Assembly: GCA_035296325.1 (NCBI GenBank)
Contig: DATHBD010000032.1
Span: 186,001 to 250,000, forward strand
Origin: DATHBD01 sp035296325
GTDB lineage: Bacteria; Actinomycetota; Actinomycetes; Mycobacteriales; Micromonosporaceae
Direction of reading: 5' to 3'
DNA: 64,000 bases
Numbering within the stretch: the first letter of the stretch is position 1; each line of letters starts with the position of its first letter. Positions 45,655-53,613 of this stretch are shown here, piece by piece. The notes beneath the pieces are model-generated. The model had not been told where the DNA came from and searched no databases. It worked only from the letters and a program-made list of their open reading frames with translations. Both the position numbers and the translations under genes were made by a program.

Positions 45655-45912
45655 ATGGACGGCAGAGTCGCCGTTGCCGACCTGCTCGGTAACGCTCCGG
45701 AGTGGCAAGAACACGCTCTGTGTTCGCAGACCGATCCGGAAGCATTTTTTCCGGAGAAGGGTGGCTCGACGCGCGAGGCGAAGCGGATCTGCTCGCGTTG
45801 CGAGGTGCGGACAGAGTGCCTGGAGTACGCGTTGGGGCAGGACGAACGGTTCGGAATTTGGGGGGGGCTCTCGGAACGGGAGCGTCGCAAGCTCAAGCGT
45901 CGAGTGGCGTAG
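45655..45912 (+). CDS. whiB: WhiB family iron-sulfur regulator (WhiB/WhiB2 type)
   Basis: 85 residues. Four cysteines for a 4Fe-4S cluster: Cys23, Cys46, Cys49, Cys55 in the C-x22-C-x2-C-x5-C pattern. The QTDPEAFFPEKGGSTREAKRIC, DERFGIWGGLSERERRKLKRR blocks (G-I-W-G-G turn and basic DNA-contact tail) match Streptomyces WhiB and mycobacterial WhiB2, which work with sigma factors in septation and sporulation. AAGGAGG ribosome binding site, nine bases before the ATG. The mycobacterial neighbour order (whiB2 next to a zincin-like gene and DUF3499) is kept. Confidence 0.95.
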   Translation: MDGRVAVADLLGNAPEWQEHALCSQTDPEAFFPEKGGSTREAKRICSRCEVRTECLEYALGQDERFGIWGGLSERERRKLKRRVA

Positions 45913-45931
45913 GCCACTCGGGGAGACGATC

Positions 45932-45960
45932 GGGCGCGCCGGGGGTCTCGCGGCGCGCCC
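45932..45960 (+). terminator. whiB terminator hairpin
   Basis: GGGCGCGCC (45932-45940) pairs with GGCGCGCCC (45952-45960) 20 bp after the whiB stop; it also faces the convergent gene. Confidence 0.6.
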
Positions 45961-46044
45961 TCGTCGTCCCGACCAGCTTCGCGGCTGGTTCCGACCGGGC
46001 TTCGTCTGGTCGTTCGGACGGGGCTTCGTCTGGCGGGCCGCGGC

Positions 46045-46494
46045 TTACGGGTCGAGCTCCTCGGGGGTGAGGCCGAGAAGGTTCGCCACCTGCTCGATGA
46101 TCACGTCGTGTACCAGTTCCGCCAACTCGTCGCGGTCCACGGCGCGCAGCTCGAGCGGGCGCCGGTAGAGCACGATCCGGGGTGGTACACCGTGCCGACC
46201 CGGGCGCCCGGGCAGCAGCCGAGCCAGCGGTACATGGCCGTCCTCCAGGACGTCGGAGTCGTAGACGTTCAACTCCGGCGGCACTTCCTCCACGGCGAAC
46301 TCGACGCCGGCCAGCTCCTGGGCGAACTGCTCCTCGAGCGCCTCGACCGTGTCCAGTACCAGATCGTCGAAGATCTCCGCGCGGGTCCGGGACAGCGGCA
46401 GCGAGGCTGGCACCAGCCGCCCCCGCAGCCCTCGCCCGTGCCGGTCCCGCACACGTCGGCCTGGTCCGCTGCGTCGGAGGCCAGGACTTGTCAC
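46045..46494 (-). CDS. degenerate zincin-like metallopeptidase family protein
   Basis: 149 residues. The domain matches the small metallopeptidase family (PF06262-type): FDDLVLDTVEALEEQFAQELAGVEFAVEEVPPE, RIVLYRRPLELRAVDRDELAELVHDVIIEQVANLLGLTPEELDP. The family's zinc motif is HExxH in the position where this protein reads IIEQVANLLG, so both zinc histidines are missing and it is unlikely to be a protease. The mycobacterial orthologue next to whiB2 shares the neighbourhood. GTG start; the first about 30 residues are Arg/Gly rich. Confidence 0.8.
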   Translation of the reverse strand: MTSPGLRRSGPGRRVRDRHGRGLRGRLVPASLPLSRTRAEIFDDLVLDTVEALEEQFAQELAGVEFAVEEVPPELNVYDSDVLEDGHVPLARLLPGRPGRHGVPPRIVLYRRPLELRAVDRDELAELVHDVIIEQVANLLGLTPEELDP

Positions 46495-46722
46495 GGGATC
46501 AGCGTAGCGCCGCTGCTGTCCCGTCCGGGGCGCAGCGCCCTGCGACACACAGCCGGTCCTTGCCGCCGGGTCGCCAACGCGCGGTCCAGCTTCACCCTTT
46601 GCGCGTTTCCGAATACTTTGCCCGATGCTGCACCGGCAAGATGGCGGAAGCTTCCTGGTCGGTTGGCGTGTCGCGAGGCGCCTCGCGTGCACAGGGTAGG
46701 GGTGGGGCGATACCGTGCGGCC

Positions 46723-47091
46723 GTGAGGTCACCACGGCGCTGCTCCCGAAACGGTTGCCCGCGGTCGGCGGTCGCGACGTTGACCTTCGTCTACGCCGAT
46801 TCGACCGCGGTCGTCGGGCCGCTCGCGGCGTTCTCCGAGCCGCACTCGTACGATCTGTGCGAGCAGCACGCCGTTGGGCTGACCGCGCCGCGGGGCTGGG
46901 ACCTGGTGCGACACGATGGCGAGTTCGGCCCGCCTCCGCCCACCAGCGACGACCTCCTGGCCCTTGCCGATGCCGTCCGTGAGGCGGCCCGTCCGAGCGC
47001 ACCGCGCAAGGATCAGGACAGCGCCCGGCCGGCCGGTTCCCTGGCGGTCGGGCGGCGCGGTCACCTCCGAGTCATCCCCCCGGAACGCTGA
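46723..47091 (+). CDS. DUF3499 family protein
   Basis: 122 residues. Conserved cysteines in RRCSRNGCPRSAVATLTFVYADSTAVVGPL and the LCEQHA segment suggest a zinc-binding knuckle. GWDLVRH is the other family motif. The C-terminal third is disordered. Typical of actinobacteria and located beside whiB and phosphomannomutase genes. Function unknown. GTG start at 46723, divergent from the zincin-like gene by about 230 bp. Confidence 0.88.
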   Translation: MRSPRRCSRNGCPRSAVATLTFVYADSTAVVGPLAAFSEPHSYDLCEQHAVGLTAPRGWDLVRHDGEFGPPPPTSDDLLALADAVREAARPSAPRKDQDSARPAGSLAVGRRGHLRVIPPER

Positions 47092-47121
47092 CCGGCTGCC
47101 GCCCTCGCGCCGATCCAGTCC

Positions 47122-47171
47122 AGATCTTGGAACCTACGGCACCAATAGTGGTGCCTCATCTTCCAAGATTG
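47122..47171 (+). repeat. palindromic repeat family A, copy 2
   Basis: ATCTTGGAA (47124-47132) and TTCCAAGAT (47161-47169) pair; inner GGCACCA/TGGTGCC surround ATAG. The core GGCACCAATAGTGGTGC and the following CTCATC are nearly the same as copy 1 (minus strand). It lies in the convergent gap after DUF3499, so it could also be a terminator. Confidence 0.9.
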
Positions 47172-47195
47172 CGCAGAGCCGGCAGAGCCGCAGGG

Positions 47196-48167
47196 CTACG
47201 GGCGCCAGCCGGCTGCGGTGAGGGCGGCGCGTAGCTGAGTGGCCACCTCGGTGGGGTGGTGGCGGATTGCCCAGTAGGGGAACCGCAGGACACGATCGCC
47301 GGCGATCCATACATCGTTCTGCCGGCGCATGTCCTCCCACCATGCCCGCACCTCGATGTGCCAGGCACCGTCAATCTCGACGTGCAGCCGCCACCGGCGC
47401 CAGTACGCATCAAGGAATCGTCGGCGACCGGCGGAGTCGTCCCGGCAGACCTGCTGGTCTGGTACGGGAAGGCCGAACCGCCGGCACAGTCGCAGAAAGC
47501 CGAGTTCCGAGAGGGCATGTGCCCCGCCGGCTGCCGCCTGAGCCACCTCGAGCACGAGCGCTCGGCGCCGCGACCTCGGCATCACGGAGAGGACGCAGTC
47601 GATCTCTTCAGCGGTGACCCTGCGTTGCTGGAATGCGGCTGCCACCAGCGCGCGAGCGTCGTCGTCGGTGCGGGCCCACGCCGCGGCATCCACGACCGAC
47701 CTGGCGATCGCGGTGCGGGGTGGCATCGCCCGGTCGCGGCGATGCTCCTCCGGCAGCGTGCGGGACCGATGGATGACGACTCGCTGCGAGGGCTCCACGC
47801 GCCGCGCGTCGGCCAGCAGAATGTGGACCGGCCCGGTGTCGTACCCGCGTAGGCCCTCCAGCCCGGCAGCGGTCGTACCGGCGATCATGGCGCCCTCGCC
47901 CGAGGCCAGCACCGCTATCCACAGCCCCTGCGCCCGGGTGGTCGGCCCGTTGTGCGTCAGGATCACGCCGCGCGCCGGCCGTTGCCAATGTCCCTGGCGG
48001 AGCCGGTTTCGGACCACGCCGCGGCCGAAGGCCTCCAGCGCCTGCCCGCGAGTCAGCACGCCGACCTGGTGGAAGAGCAGCCAGTCGATGTCCGGGGCGT
48101 CGTCGGAGGGAGGAAAACGAGCGAACCCGGCTCGGACGGGAGCCCGGGAGCCTGGACGAACCGACAT
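47196..48167 (-). CDS. AbiEi-like / DUF559 putative nuclease-fold protein
   Basis: 323 residues. The N-terminal part (LLFHQVGVLTRGQALEAFGRGVVRNRLRQGHWQRPARGVILTHNG) is a winged-helix of the type IV antitoxin AbiEi kind. The middle (HILLADARRVEPSQRVVIHRSRTL...RTAIARSVVDAAAWARTDDDARALVAAAFQQRRVT) is characteristic of actinobacterial AbiEi-like proteins. The C terminus (LHVEIDGAWHIEVRAWWEDMRRQNDVWIAGDRVLRFPYWAI) resembles the DUF559/Vsr-like endonuclease fold, with E and D-x-x-H-type residues. I see no AbiEii toxin partner. It sits between two copies of palindrome A and interrupts a conserved gene order. ATG chosen at 48167; longer upstream frame lacks support. Confidence 0.75.
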   Translation of the reverse strand: MSVRPGSRAPVRAGFARFPPSDDAPDIDWLLFHQVGVLTRGQALEAFGRGVVRNRLRQGHWQRPARGVILTHNGPTTRAQGLWIAVLASGEGAMIAGTTAAGLEGLRGYDTGPVHILLADARRVEPSQRVVIHRSRTLPEEHRRDRAMPPRTAIARSVVDAAAWARTDDDARALVAAAFQQRRVTAEEIDCVLSVMPRSRRRALVLEVAQAAAGGAHALSELGFLRLCRRFGLPVPDQQVCRDDSAGRRRFLDAYWRRWRLHVEIDGAWHIEVRAWWEDMRRQNDVWIAGDRVLRFPYWAIRHHPTEVATQLRAALTAAGWRP

Positions 48168-48242
48168 CCGGAGAGTGTCAACGCCCGGGTCCGGTCCGCG
48201 CCACCCCGGCCCGCTTCCCTGTGGACAACCGGTAAAGGGTCG

Positions 48243-48292
48243 AGATCTTGGAAACGCGGGCACCAATATTGGGGTCACAGTTTCCAAGATCT
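48243..48292 (+). repeat. palindromic repeat family A, copy 3
   Basis: AGATCTTGGAAA (48243-48254) pairs with TTTCCAAGATCT (48281-48292), 12 bp perfect. Its core, GGCACCAATATTGG, differs from the other two after CCAATA, but arm-to-arm length (46 bp) is the same. It lies in the divergent gap between the AbiEi-like gene and the PPOX gene, ending 17 bp before the latter's start. Confidence 0.9.
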
Positions 48293-48309
48293 GACGATAT
48301 GGTCCGGGC

Positions 48310-48930
48310 GTGACGACCTACATCGAAACGATGGACGAACTCCGGGCGCTCTTGGGCTACCCGGCGGAGCGCTCGGTCGCGAAGCAGCGTGACTTCATCG
48401 ACGGCCACGCGGTCGCGTTCCTCGCCCGCTCGCCGTTCTGCCTGCTCGCGACCGCTGCGGCGGACGGGTCGTGTGACGTGGCCCCACGCGGCGACGACCC
48501 CGGCTTCGCTGTCGTCCTGGACGAGCGGACGCTGGCGCTGCCGGAGCGGCCCGGCAACCGGCGGCTGGACAGCCTTGCCAACATCGTCACGAACCCGCGG
48601 GTCGGGCTGCTGTTCCTCATCCCGGGTACCACCCACACTCTGCGGATCAACGGGTCCGCCCGGATCGTGGCGGAGGCCGGCTACTTCGACGCGATGGCGG
48701 TGTACGGCCGGCGGCCCGTGCTGGCCGTCGAGGTCAGTGTCGAGGAGATGTACTTCCACTGCGCGAAGGCTTTCGTGCGGTCCCGGCTCTGGCGCTCGGC
48801 GGCGTGGCCCGACCCGGCGCAGGTCGAAGGGCTCGGCAGCATCCTGCGGGACCAGGTCGGCATGACCGCCGAGGACGCTGCCGCAGTCGATGCGCGCGGC
48901 GCGGACGCCGCCCGCCCGAGCATGTTCTGA
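48310..48930 (+). CDS. pyridoxamine 5'-phosphate oxidase family flavoprotein
   Basis: 206 residues. A split-barrel FMN-binding fold: SPFCLLATAAADGSCDVAPRGDDPGFAVVLDERTLALPERPGNRRLDSLANIVTNPRVGLLFLIPGTTHTLRINGSARIV, ending EMYFHCAKAFVRSRLW. This matches the MSMEG_1061-type PPOX family (TIGR04025-like), which probably uses FMN or F420; the substrate is unknown. Given the F420 genes nearby, F420 use is attractive but only inferred. GTG start. Confidence 0.87.
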   Translation: MTTYIETMDELRALLGYPAERSVAKQRDFIDGHAVAFLARSPFCLLATAAADGSCDVAPRGDDPGFAVVLDERTLALPERPGNRRLDSLANIVTNPRVGLLFLIPGTTHTLRINGSARIVAEAGYFDAMAVYGRRPVLAVEVSVEEMYFHCAKAFVRSRLWRSAAWPDPAQVEGLGSILRDQVGMTAEDAAAVDARGADAARPSMF

Positions 48931-49048
48931 GGGCGACCGGTACGGGACGGGGCGGGGCGGGTACCGGTCGACGGTCTGACGCCGGCGCGACGGTAGTGGC
49001 GGCTTGTCGGGGATGTCTGCCTCTCGCCACCGCTTTTCGCATCGTTGC

Positions 49049-49108
49049 TTGACGCCATTTGGCGGCGCCCCTAACGTCAACATTTATCAATCTCTTTGAA
49101 ACGTTTCA
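49049..49108 (+). promoter_or_regulatory. promoter and LacI-type operator of the rhamnogalacturonan lyase gene
   Basis: TTGACG (49049-49054) and TAACGT (49072-49077) are 17 bp apart. Downstream lies the perfect palindrome TGAAACGTTTCA (49097-49108), the classical LacI/GalR-family operator (central CG, A/T arms). A repressor there would block elongation, so the gene is probably induced by its sugar substrate or product. Confidence 0.65.
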
Positions 49109-49142
49109 CGACCGCACCTTCCCGCCAGGAGGCATCGACTCC

Positions 49143-49178
49143 ATGACATTGAGCCTGACGACAGTGAGTTCGGCATGA
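49143..49178 (+). CDS. candidate 11-residue leader ORF before the lyase gene
   Basis: MTLSLTTVSSA has GGAGG (49128-49132) ten bases upstream and stops with TGA overlapping the next ATG (ATGA, 49175-49178). The downstream gene lacks a good ribosome binding site, so coupled translation is likely. Confidence 0.45.
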   Translation: MTLSLTTVSSA

Positions 49179-51772
49179 GGTTGCGCCCGACCAGCCGCAG
49201 GAGCGTCGCCGCGATGGCCGTGCTGGCGTTGGTCGCCGCGGGCGTCGCCCGCCTGGACACCGCATCAGCCGCCGCGTCGGTGCGCCAGATGGAGTACCTC
49301 GACCGTGGCCTGGTGGCGGTCAAGGTGGCCGGCGGCGTGTACCTGAGCTGGCGTCTGCTCGGCAACGAGCCGAGCGGTACGACGTTCAATCTCTACCGTG
49401 GCACCACCCGGCTGGGCACCGGCCAGACCAACTACACCGACGCGCCGGGCACCACCACGACCTCCTACCGGGTGGCACCCGTGATCAACGGCGTGGAGGG
49501 CGTGAGCTCCCCGACGGTGCGGCCGATGGCCAACCAGTACAGCGACATCAAGCTCCAGCGCCCGCCGGCCGCCGTGACGCCAATGATCCAGACGTACGCC
49601 ACCACGACCACCGGCAAGCAGTACGAACCGGTCAACATGGACCTGCTGCGCCGCATCCGGGACGCCGGCGCCAGGACGACCGGGCTCACCCGGGCCGAGT
49701 TCAGCACGCTCATCGCGCCGTTCCGGACGTACTTCCGCAACGCCAACTGGGCGCCGACCAACCCGTTCGGCACTCCCGAGACGCTCGTGTCCGGTGACCG
49801 GTACCGGATCAGCGCGGCGCTGAACACCGAGTTGCAGGCCGCGTTCCGGCGCTACGTCGACGAACTCGACCGCGGTCCCACGCTGCCGTACCTGAAGAAG
49901 GCGGACGGCTCCATCGACACCGCGCTCGCCACCTACTCGGCGGGCGACGCCAGCGTGGGCGACCTGGACGGGGATGGCGCGTACGAGCTGATTCTCAAGT
50001 GGGAGCCGAGCAACGGCAAGGACTCCTCACAGGTGGGCGTCACCGCGCCGACGATCATCGACGCCTACAAGCTGGACGGCACCCTGCTGTGGCGGGTCAA
50101 CGTCGGCTACAACATCCGGGCCGGCGCGCACGACACCCAGCTCGTGGTGGCCGACTTCAACGGCGACGGCCGTGCCGAACTCATCATCAAGACCGCGGAC
50201 GGCACGCAGACCGGGGTGGTGCGCAACGGGCAGTACGTCGTCAACGACGTCGTGGGTGACCCGAACGCGACGCCGGACAAGATCCGGCAGTACATCGCCG
50301 CCGGCGACGCCGTCTCCCTCGACCGCTACCACGACGCCATGCACGGGTACAGCGTCGGCTGGGTCGCGCCCGGCGGTAACACACCGGTCGCGCAGAACAC
50401 CCGTCAGTGGGCCAAGATCTACACGTACGGCCCGATCGGCACCAGCAACGAGTACCTCACCGCCTTCGACGGTCGTACCGGACGGGTGATCGACACAGCC
50501 CCGTACGCCTTCCCGCACGGCGAGGCCAACTGGGGCGCCGCGCCGGAGAACGAGCGGGGCGCGTGGTTCGGCTCCGAGGTGGACCCGTACTGGACCAACC
50601 CGGCGACCCGGTGGGGCCACTACCCGTGGGGTGACCCGCAGGGCAACCGGGGCAACCGGTTCCTCGCCGGTGCCGCCTACCTCGACGGCGTCCGGCCCAG
50701 CGCGGTGATGGCCCGCGGGTACTACGACCGCACCACGCTCGCCGCGTACACCCTGGACAGCAACAACAAGCTGGTCCTGGGTCGGACGTTCGACTCGCTC
50801 ACGCTGCCCGACCCGGACCGGGCCGAGGAGCGCGGCGCGCACAGCCTGACCGTCTCCGACGTGGACAACGACGGTCGGGACGAGATCGTGTACGGCGCGA
50901 TGGTGCTCGACGACGACCTGACGGTCAAGTCGGTGGCGAACACCTGGTTCCCGTACCCGGCGCCGGCCACCGGCACCGACCTCACGCCGCGGATCAAGAG
51001 CCCTTCGTCCACCGCCCGCTGGGTCGAGCTGGCCCACGGCGACGCGCTGCACGCCGGGGACTTCAACCCGAGCCGACCCGGCACCGAGGTCTTCATGGTG
51101 CAGGAGTCGTACCGGACGGACGCCGGCAAGGATCGCGCGGGCAACCGGGTGGAGGCGCTCCGCCCCGGCGGCGGCATCTACGACCCGGTGACCGGCGCCC
51201 TGCAGACCGCCTTCTACGGCGGCAAGGACGTCGGCCGGGGCGTTGCCGCGAACATCGACCCGAACAGTCCTGGCGCGGAGTACTGGGCCGACGGCTCGGT
51301 CTACAGCGCCGTCACCGGTCAGCGGCTCTACGCCTCCACGCTGCCGGTGAACTTCCTCGTCTACTGGGACGGCGACCTGACCAGGGAGATCCTGGACAGC
51401 AACCGGATCTCCAAGGCGAACACGAACTACACCACCCGCCCGACCACGATGGGCAAGACCGACCTGCTGGTGGCCAGCGGTGCGACGGCGATCAACGGGT
51501 CGAAGTCGACGCCGGTGATCTCCGCCGACCTCTTCGGTGACTGGCGCGAAGAGGTCGTCTGGAAGGTGGGCGACGACACGCTGCGCCTCTACACCACCAC
51601 CATCCCGACCCGGTACAAGATCCACACGCTGATGCACGACCCGCAGTACCGGATGCAGGTGGCGGCGCAGAACACGACGTACAACCAGCCGCCGCACCCG
51701 AGCTTCTACCTGGATGCCTCGACGGCCCTGCCACCGCAGCGGACCGATATCGACGTCACCCGGAGGAGTTGA
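49175..51772 (+). CDS. secreted rhamnogalacturonan lyase family 11 (PL11), unusually long
   Basis: 865 residues. Signal peptide MRLRPTSRRSVAAMAVLALVAAGVARLDTASAA is followed by the PL11 start (RQMEYLDRGLVAVKVAGGVYLSWRLLGNEPSGTTFNLYRG). The catalytic beta-propeller has calcium-type loops DLDGDGAYEL, DFNGDGRAEL and DVDNDGRDEI, and GADYW-like segments (GAEYWADGSVYSAVTG). It should cleave pectin rhamnogalacturonan I backbones. Usual PL11 catalytic domains are about 550-620 residues; here a stretch of about 115 residues (137-252: MIQTYATTTTGKQ... to ...KKADGSIDTAL) is inserted, and a second region near 378-450 is also atypical. No carbohydrate-binding module is obvious. Confidence 0.87.
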   Translation: MRLRPTSRRSVAAMAVLALVAAGVARLDTASAAASVRQMEYLDRGLVAVKVAGGVYLSWRLLGNEPSGTTFNLYRGTTRLGTGQTNYTDAPGTTTTSYRVAPVINGVEGVSSPTVRPMANQYSDIKLQRPPAAVTPMIQTYATTTTGKQYEPVNMDLLRRIRDAGARTTGLTRAEFSTLIAPFRTYFRNANWAPTNPFGTPETLVSGDRYRISAALNTELQAAFRRYVDELDRGPTLPYLKKADGSIDTALATYSAGDASVGDLDGDGAYELILKWEPSNGKDSSQVGVTAPTIIDAYKLDGTLLWRVNVGYNIRAGAHDTQLVVADFNGDGRAELIIKTADGTQTGVVRNGQYVVNDVVGDPNATPDKIRQYIAAGDAVSLDRYHDAMHGYSVGWVAPGGNTPVAQNTRQWAKIYTYGPIGTSNEYLTAFDGRTGRVIDTAPYAFPHGEANWGAAPENERGAWFGSEVDPYWTNPATRWGHYPWGDPQGNRGNRFLAGAAYLDGVRPSAVMARGYYDRTTLAAYTLDSNNKLVLGRTFDSLTLPDPDRAEERGAHSLTVSDVDNDGRDEIVYGAMVLDDDLTVKSVANTWFPYPAPATGTDLTPRIKSPSSTARWVELAHGDALHAGDFNPSRPGTEVFMVQESYRTDAGKDRAGNRVEALRPGGGIYDPVTGALQTAFYGGKDVGRGVAANIDPNSPGAEYWADGSVYSAVTGQRLYASTLPVNFLVYWDGDLTREILDSNRISKANTNYTTRPTTMGKTDLLVASGATAINGSKSTPVISADLFGDWREEVVWKVGDDTLRLYTTTIPTRYKIHTLMHDPQYRMQVAAQNTTYNQPPHPSFYLDASTALPPQRTDIDVTRRS

Positions 51773-51915
51773 CCCGGGCGCAGATTGTGTGCCGACCCCA
51801 CCCCGGCGCCGGCCCCACCCCGGTGCGCGGTGCGCCGGGTGGGGTCGTCGGCGCACCGCGCGAAGGTACGGCGACTAGGCTCCCGGTGTCACCGATTTCC
51901 AACGAGGAGCGCCGC

Positions 51916-53334
51916 GTGTCCGACCTGAGCCGCATCATCAAGGCGTACGACGTCCGCGGCACGGTCCCGGATCAGCTCAATGACGCTGTCGCCCGGGCCA
52001 TCGGCGCAGCCTTCGTGCAGACGCTGCGCGCCACCGGGCCGGACGTGGAGCGCATCGTCACGGCGTACGACATGCGCGAGTCCTCGCCGGCGCTCGCGGC
52101 GGCGTTCGCCGAGGGCGCCCGGTCCGAGGGTGTCGACGTGGTGCAGACCGGGCTGGCCTCGACCGACCTGCTCTACTACGCCTCCGGCGCGCTCGACCTG
52201 CCGGGCGCGATGTTCACCGCGAGCCACAATCCGGCCAGGTACAACGGCATCAAGATGTGCCGGCCGGGCGCCAAGGCGATCGGGCAGGAGACCGGGCTGG
52301 CCGAGATCCGCGAGCGGGCCCAGGCGCTGCTGGACGACGGTTCGCCGCCGCCGCCGCCGGGCGCGGGCGACCCGGCCGCCGCCCGCAGGCTGGGCCGGGT
52401 GGAGCAGCGTGACCTGCTGCCGGAGTACGCCGGTTACCTGCGCGGCCTGGTCGACCTGCGCGCCATCCGACCGCTGCGGGTCGTGGTCGACGCCGGCAAC
52501 GGCATGGGCGGGTACACGGTGCCGGCCGTGCTCGGCGATGCGAAGCTCCCCGGTCTGCCGCTGACCATCGTCCCGCTCTACTTCGAGCTGGACGGCAACT
52601 TCCCCAACCACGAGGCCAACCCGCTGGATCCGAAGAACCTTGTCGACCTGCAGCGCGCCGTGATCTCGCACGGCGCCGACATCGGGCTCGCCTTCGACGG
52701 CGACGCCGATCGGTGCTTCGTGGTCGACGAGCGGGGCGAAGCGGTGTCGCCGTCCGCGGTGACGGCGCTGGTGGCGGTACGGGAACTCGTCAAGCACCCG
52801 GGCGCCGCCATCATTCACAACCTGATCACGTCCAGCGCGGTGGCGGAGATTGTGACCGAGCACGGCGGCACCCCGGTGCGGACCCGGGTCGGGCACTCGT
52901 TCATCAAGGCCGATATGGCCCGTACCGGCGCGGTCTTCGGCGGTGAGCACTCGGCGCACTACTACTTCAAGGACTTCTGGGGCGCCGACACCGGCATGCT
53001 CGCCGCGATGCACGTGCTCGCCGCGCTCGGGGAGCAGGACCGGCCGCTGTCCGAGCTCACCGCGGAGTACACCCGGTTCTTCGCCTCTGGGGAGATCAAC
53101 TCTCAGGTGGCGGACGCGACCGCCAAGGCCGCGGAGGTCGAGGCGGCGCTGGCCGGGCAGCCCGGCGTCGCGGTGGACCGCCTGGACGGATTGACCGTCA
53201 CGTTCGACGACGGAAGCTGGGCAAACCTCCGCCCCTCCAACACCGAGCCGCTCCTACGCCTTAACGTTGAGGCGCCCAAGCCGGAGCGGATGGCCCAGTT
53301 GCGCGACGAGATTCTCGCCATCGTGCGCGGCTGA
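51916..53334 (+). CDS. manB: phosphomannomutase/phosphoglucomutase
   Basis: 472 residues, alpha-D-phosphohexomutase family. The phosphoserine loop is TASHNPARYNG (Ser103), the magnesium loop is DGDADRCF, the sugar-binding loop is GGEHSAHYYF and the phosphate-binding loop is RPSNTEPLLRLNVE. It converts mannose-6-phosphate to mannose-1-phosphate for the guanylyltransferase at 37167. GTG start at 51916 with GAGGAG six bases upstream. It heads an operon with Trm112-like, SIS, CDF and manA genes. In mycobacteria the equivalent is Rv3257c. Confidence 0.93.
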   Translation: MSDLSRIIKAYDVRGTVPDQLNDAVARAIGAAFVQTLRATGPDVERIVTAYDMRESSPALAAAFAEGARSEGVDVVQTGLASTDLLYYASGALDLPGAMFTASHNPARYNGIKMCRPGAKAIGQETGLAEIRERAQALLDDGSPPPPPGAGDPAAARRLGRVEQRDLLPEYAGYLRGLVDLRAIRPLRVVVDAGNGMGGYTVPAVLGDAKLPGLPLTIVPLYFELDGNFPNHEANPLDPKNLVDLQRAVISHGADIGLAFDGDADRCFVVDERGEAVSPSAVTALVAVRELVKHPGAAIIHNLITSSAVAEIVTEHGGTPVRTRVGHSFIKADMARTGAVFGGEHSAHYYFKDFWGADTGMLAAMHVLAALGEQDRPLSELTAEYTRFFASGEINSQVADATAKAAEVEAALAGQPGVAVDRLDGLTVTFDDGSWANLRPSNTEPLLRLNVEAPKPERMAQLRDEILAIVRG

Positions 53335-53361
53335 GCGAGCGAGAGCCAAGGAGAACCGACC

Positions 53362-53613
53362 GTGTCACTCGACCCCGCGCCCCTCGACCAGCCCCTCGAT
53401 CCAGCGCCCCTCGACCCAGCGCCCCTCGACCCGGTACTGCTTGCGGTGCTGCGCTGCCCCGACACGCACCACGCGGAGCTGAGCTACGACCCGGCCGGTC
53501 AGACGTTGACCTGCACCGCGTGCGGCCGCATCTACGAGATCCGGGACGGCATCCCGGTGCTGCTCATCGACGAGGCACGCAACTCCTCGCCCGACCGGGC
53601 GGAGGCAGCGTGA
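53362..53613 (+). CDS. Trm112-like zinc-ribbon protein
   Basis: 83 residues. The core PVLLAVLRCPDTHHAEL... QTLTCTACGRIYEIRDGIPVLLIDEA is a YcaR/Trm112 domain with a Cys-x-x-Cys knuckle (TACTCAC). Such proteins often act as small chaperones or activators of methyltransferases; a partner is not evident here. The N terminus has tandem PLDPAP repeats encoded by a 15-bp DNA repeat (53376-53435). GTG start. The stop overlaps the next gene's GTG. Confidence 0.85.
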   Translation: MSLDPAPLDQPLDPAPLDPAPLDPVLLAVLRCPDTHHAELSYDPAGQTLTCTACGRIYEIRDGIPVLLIDEARNSSPDRAEAA

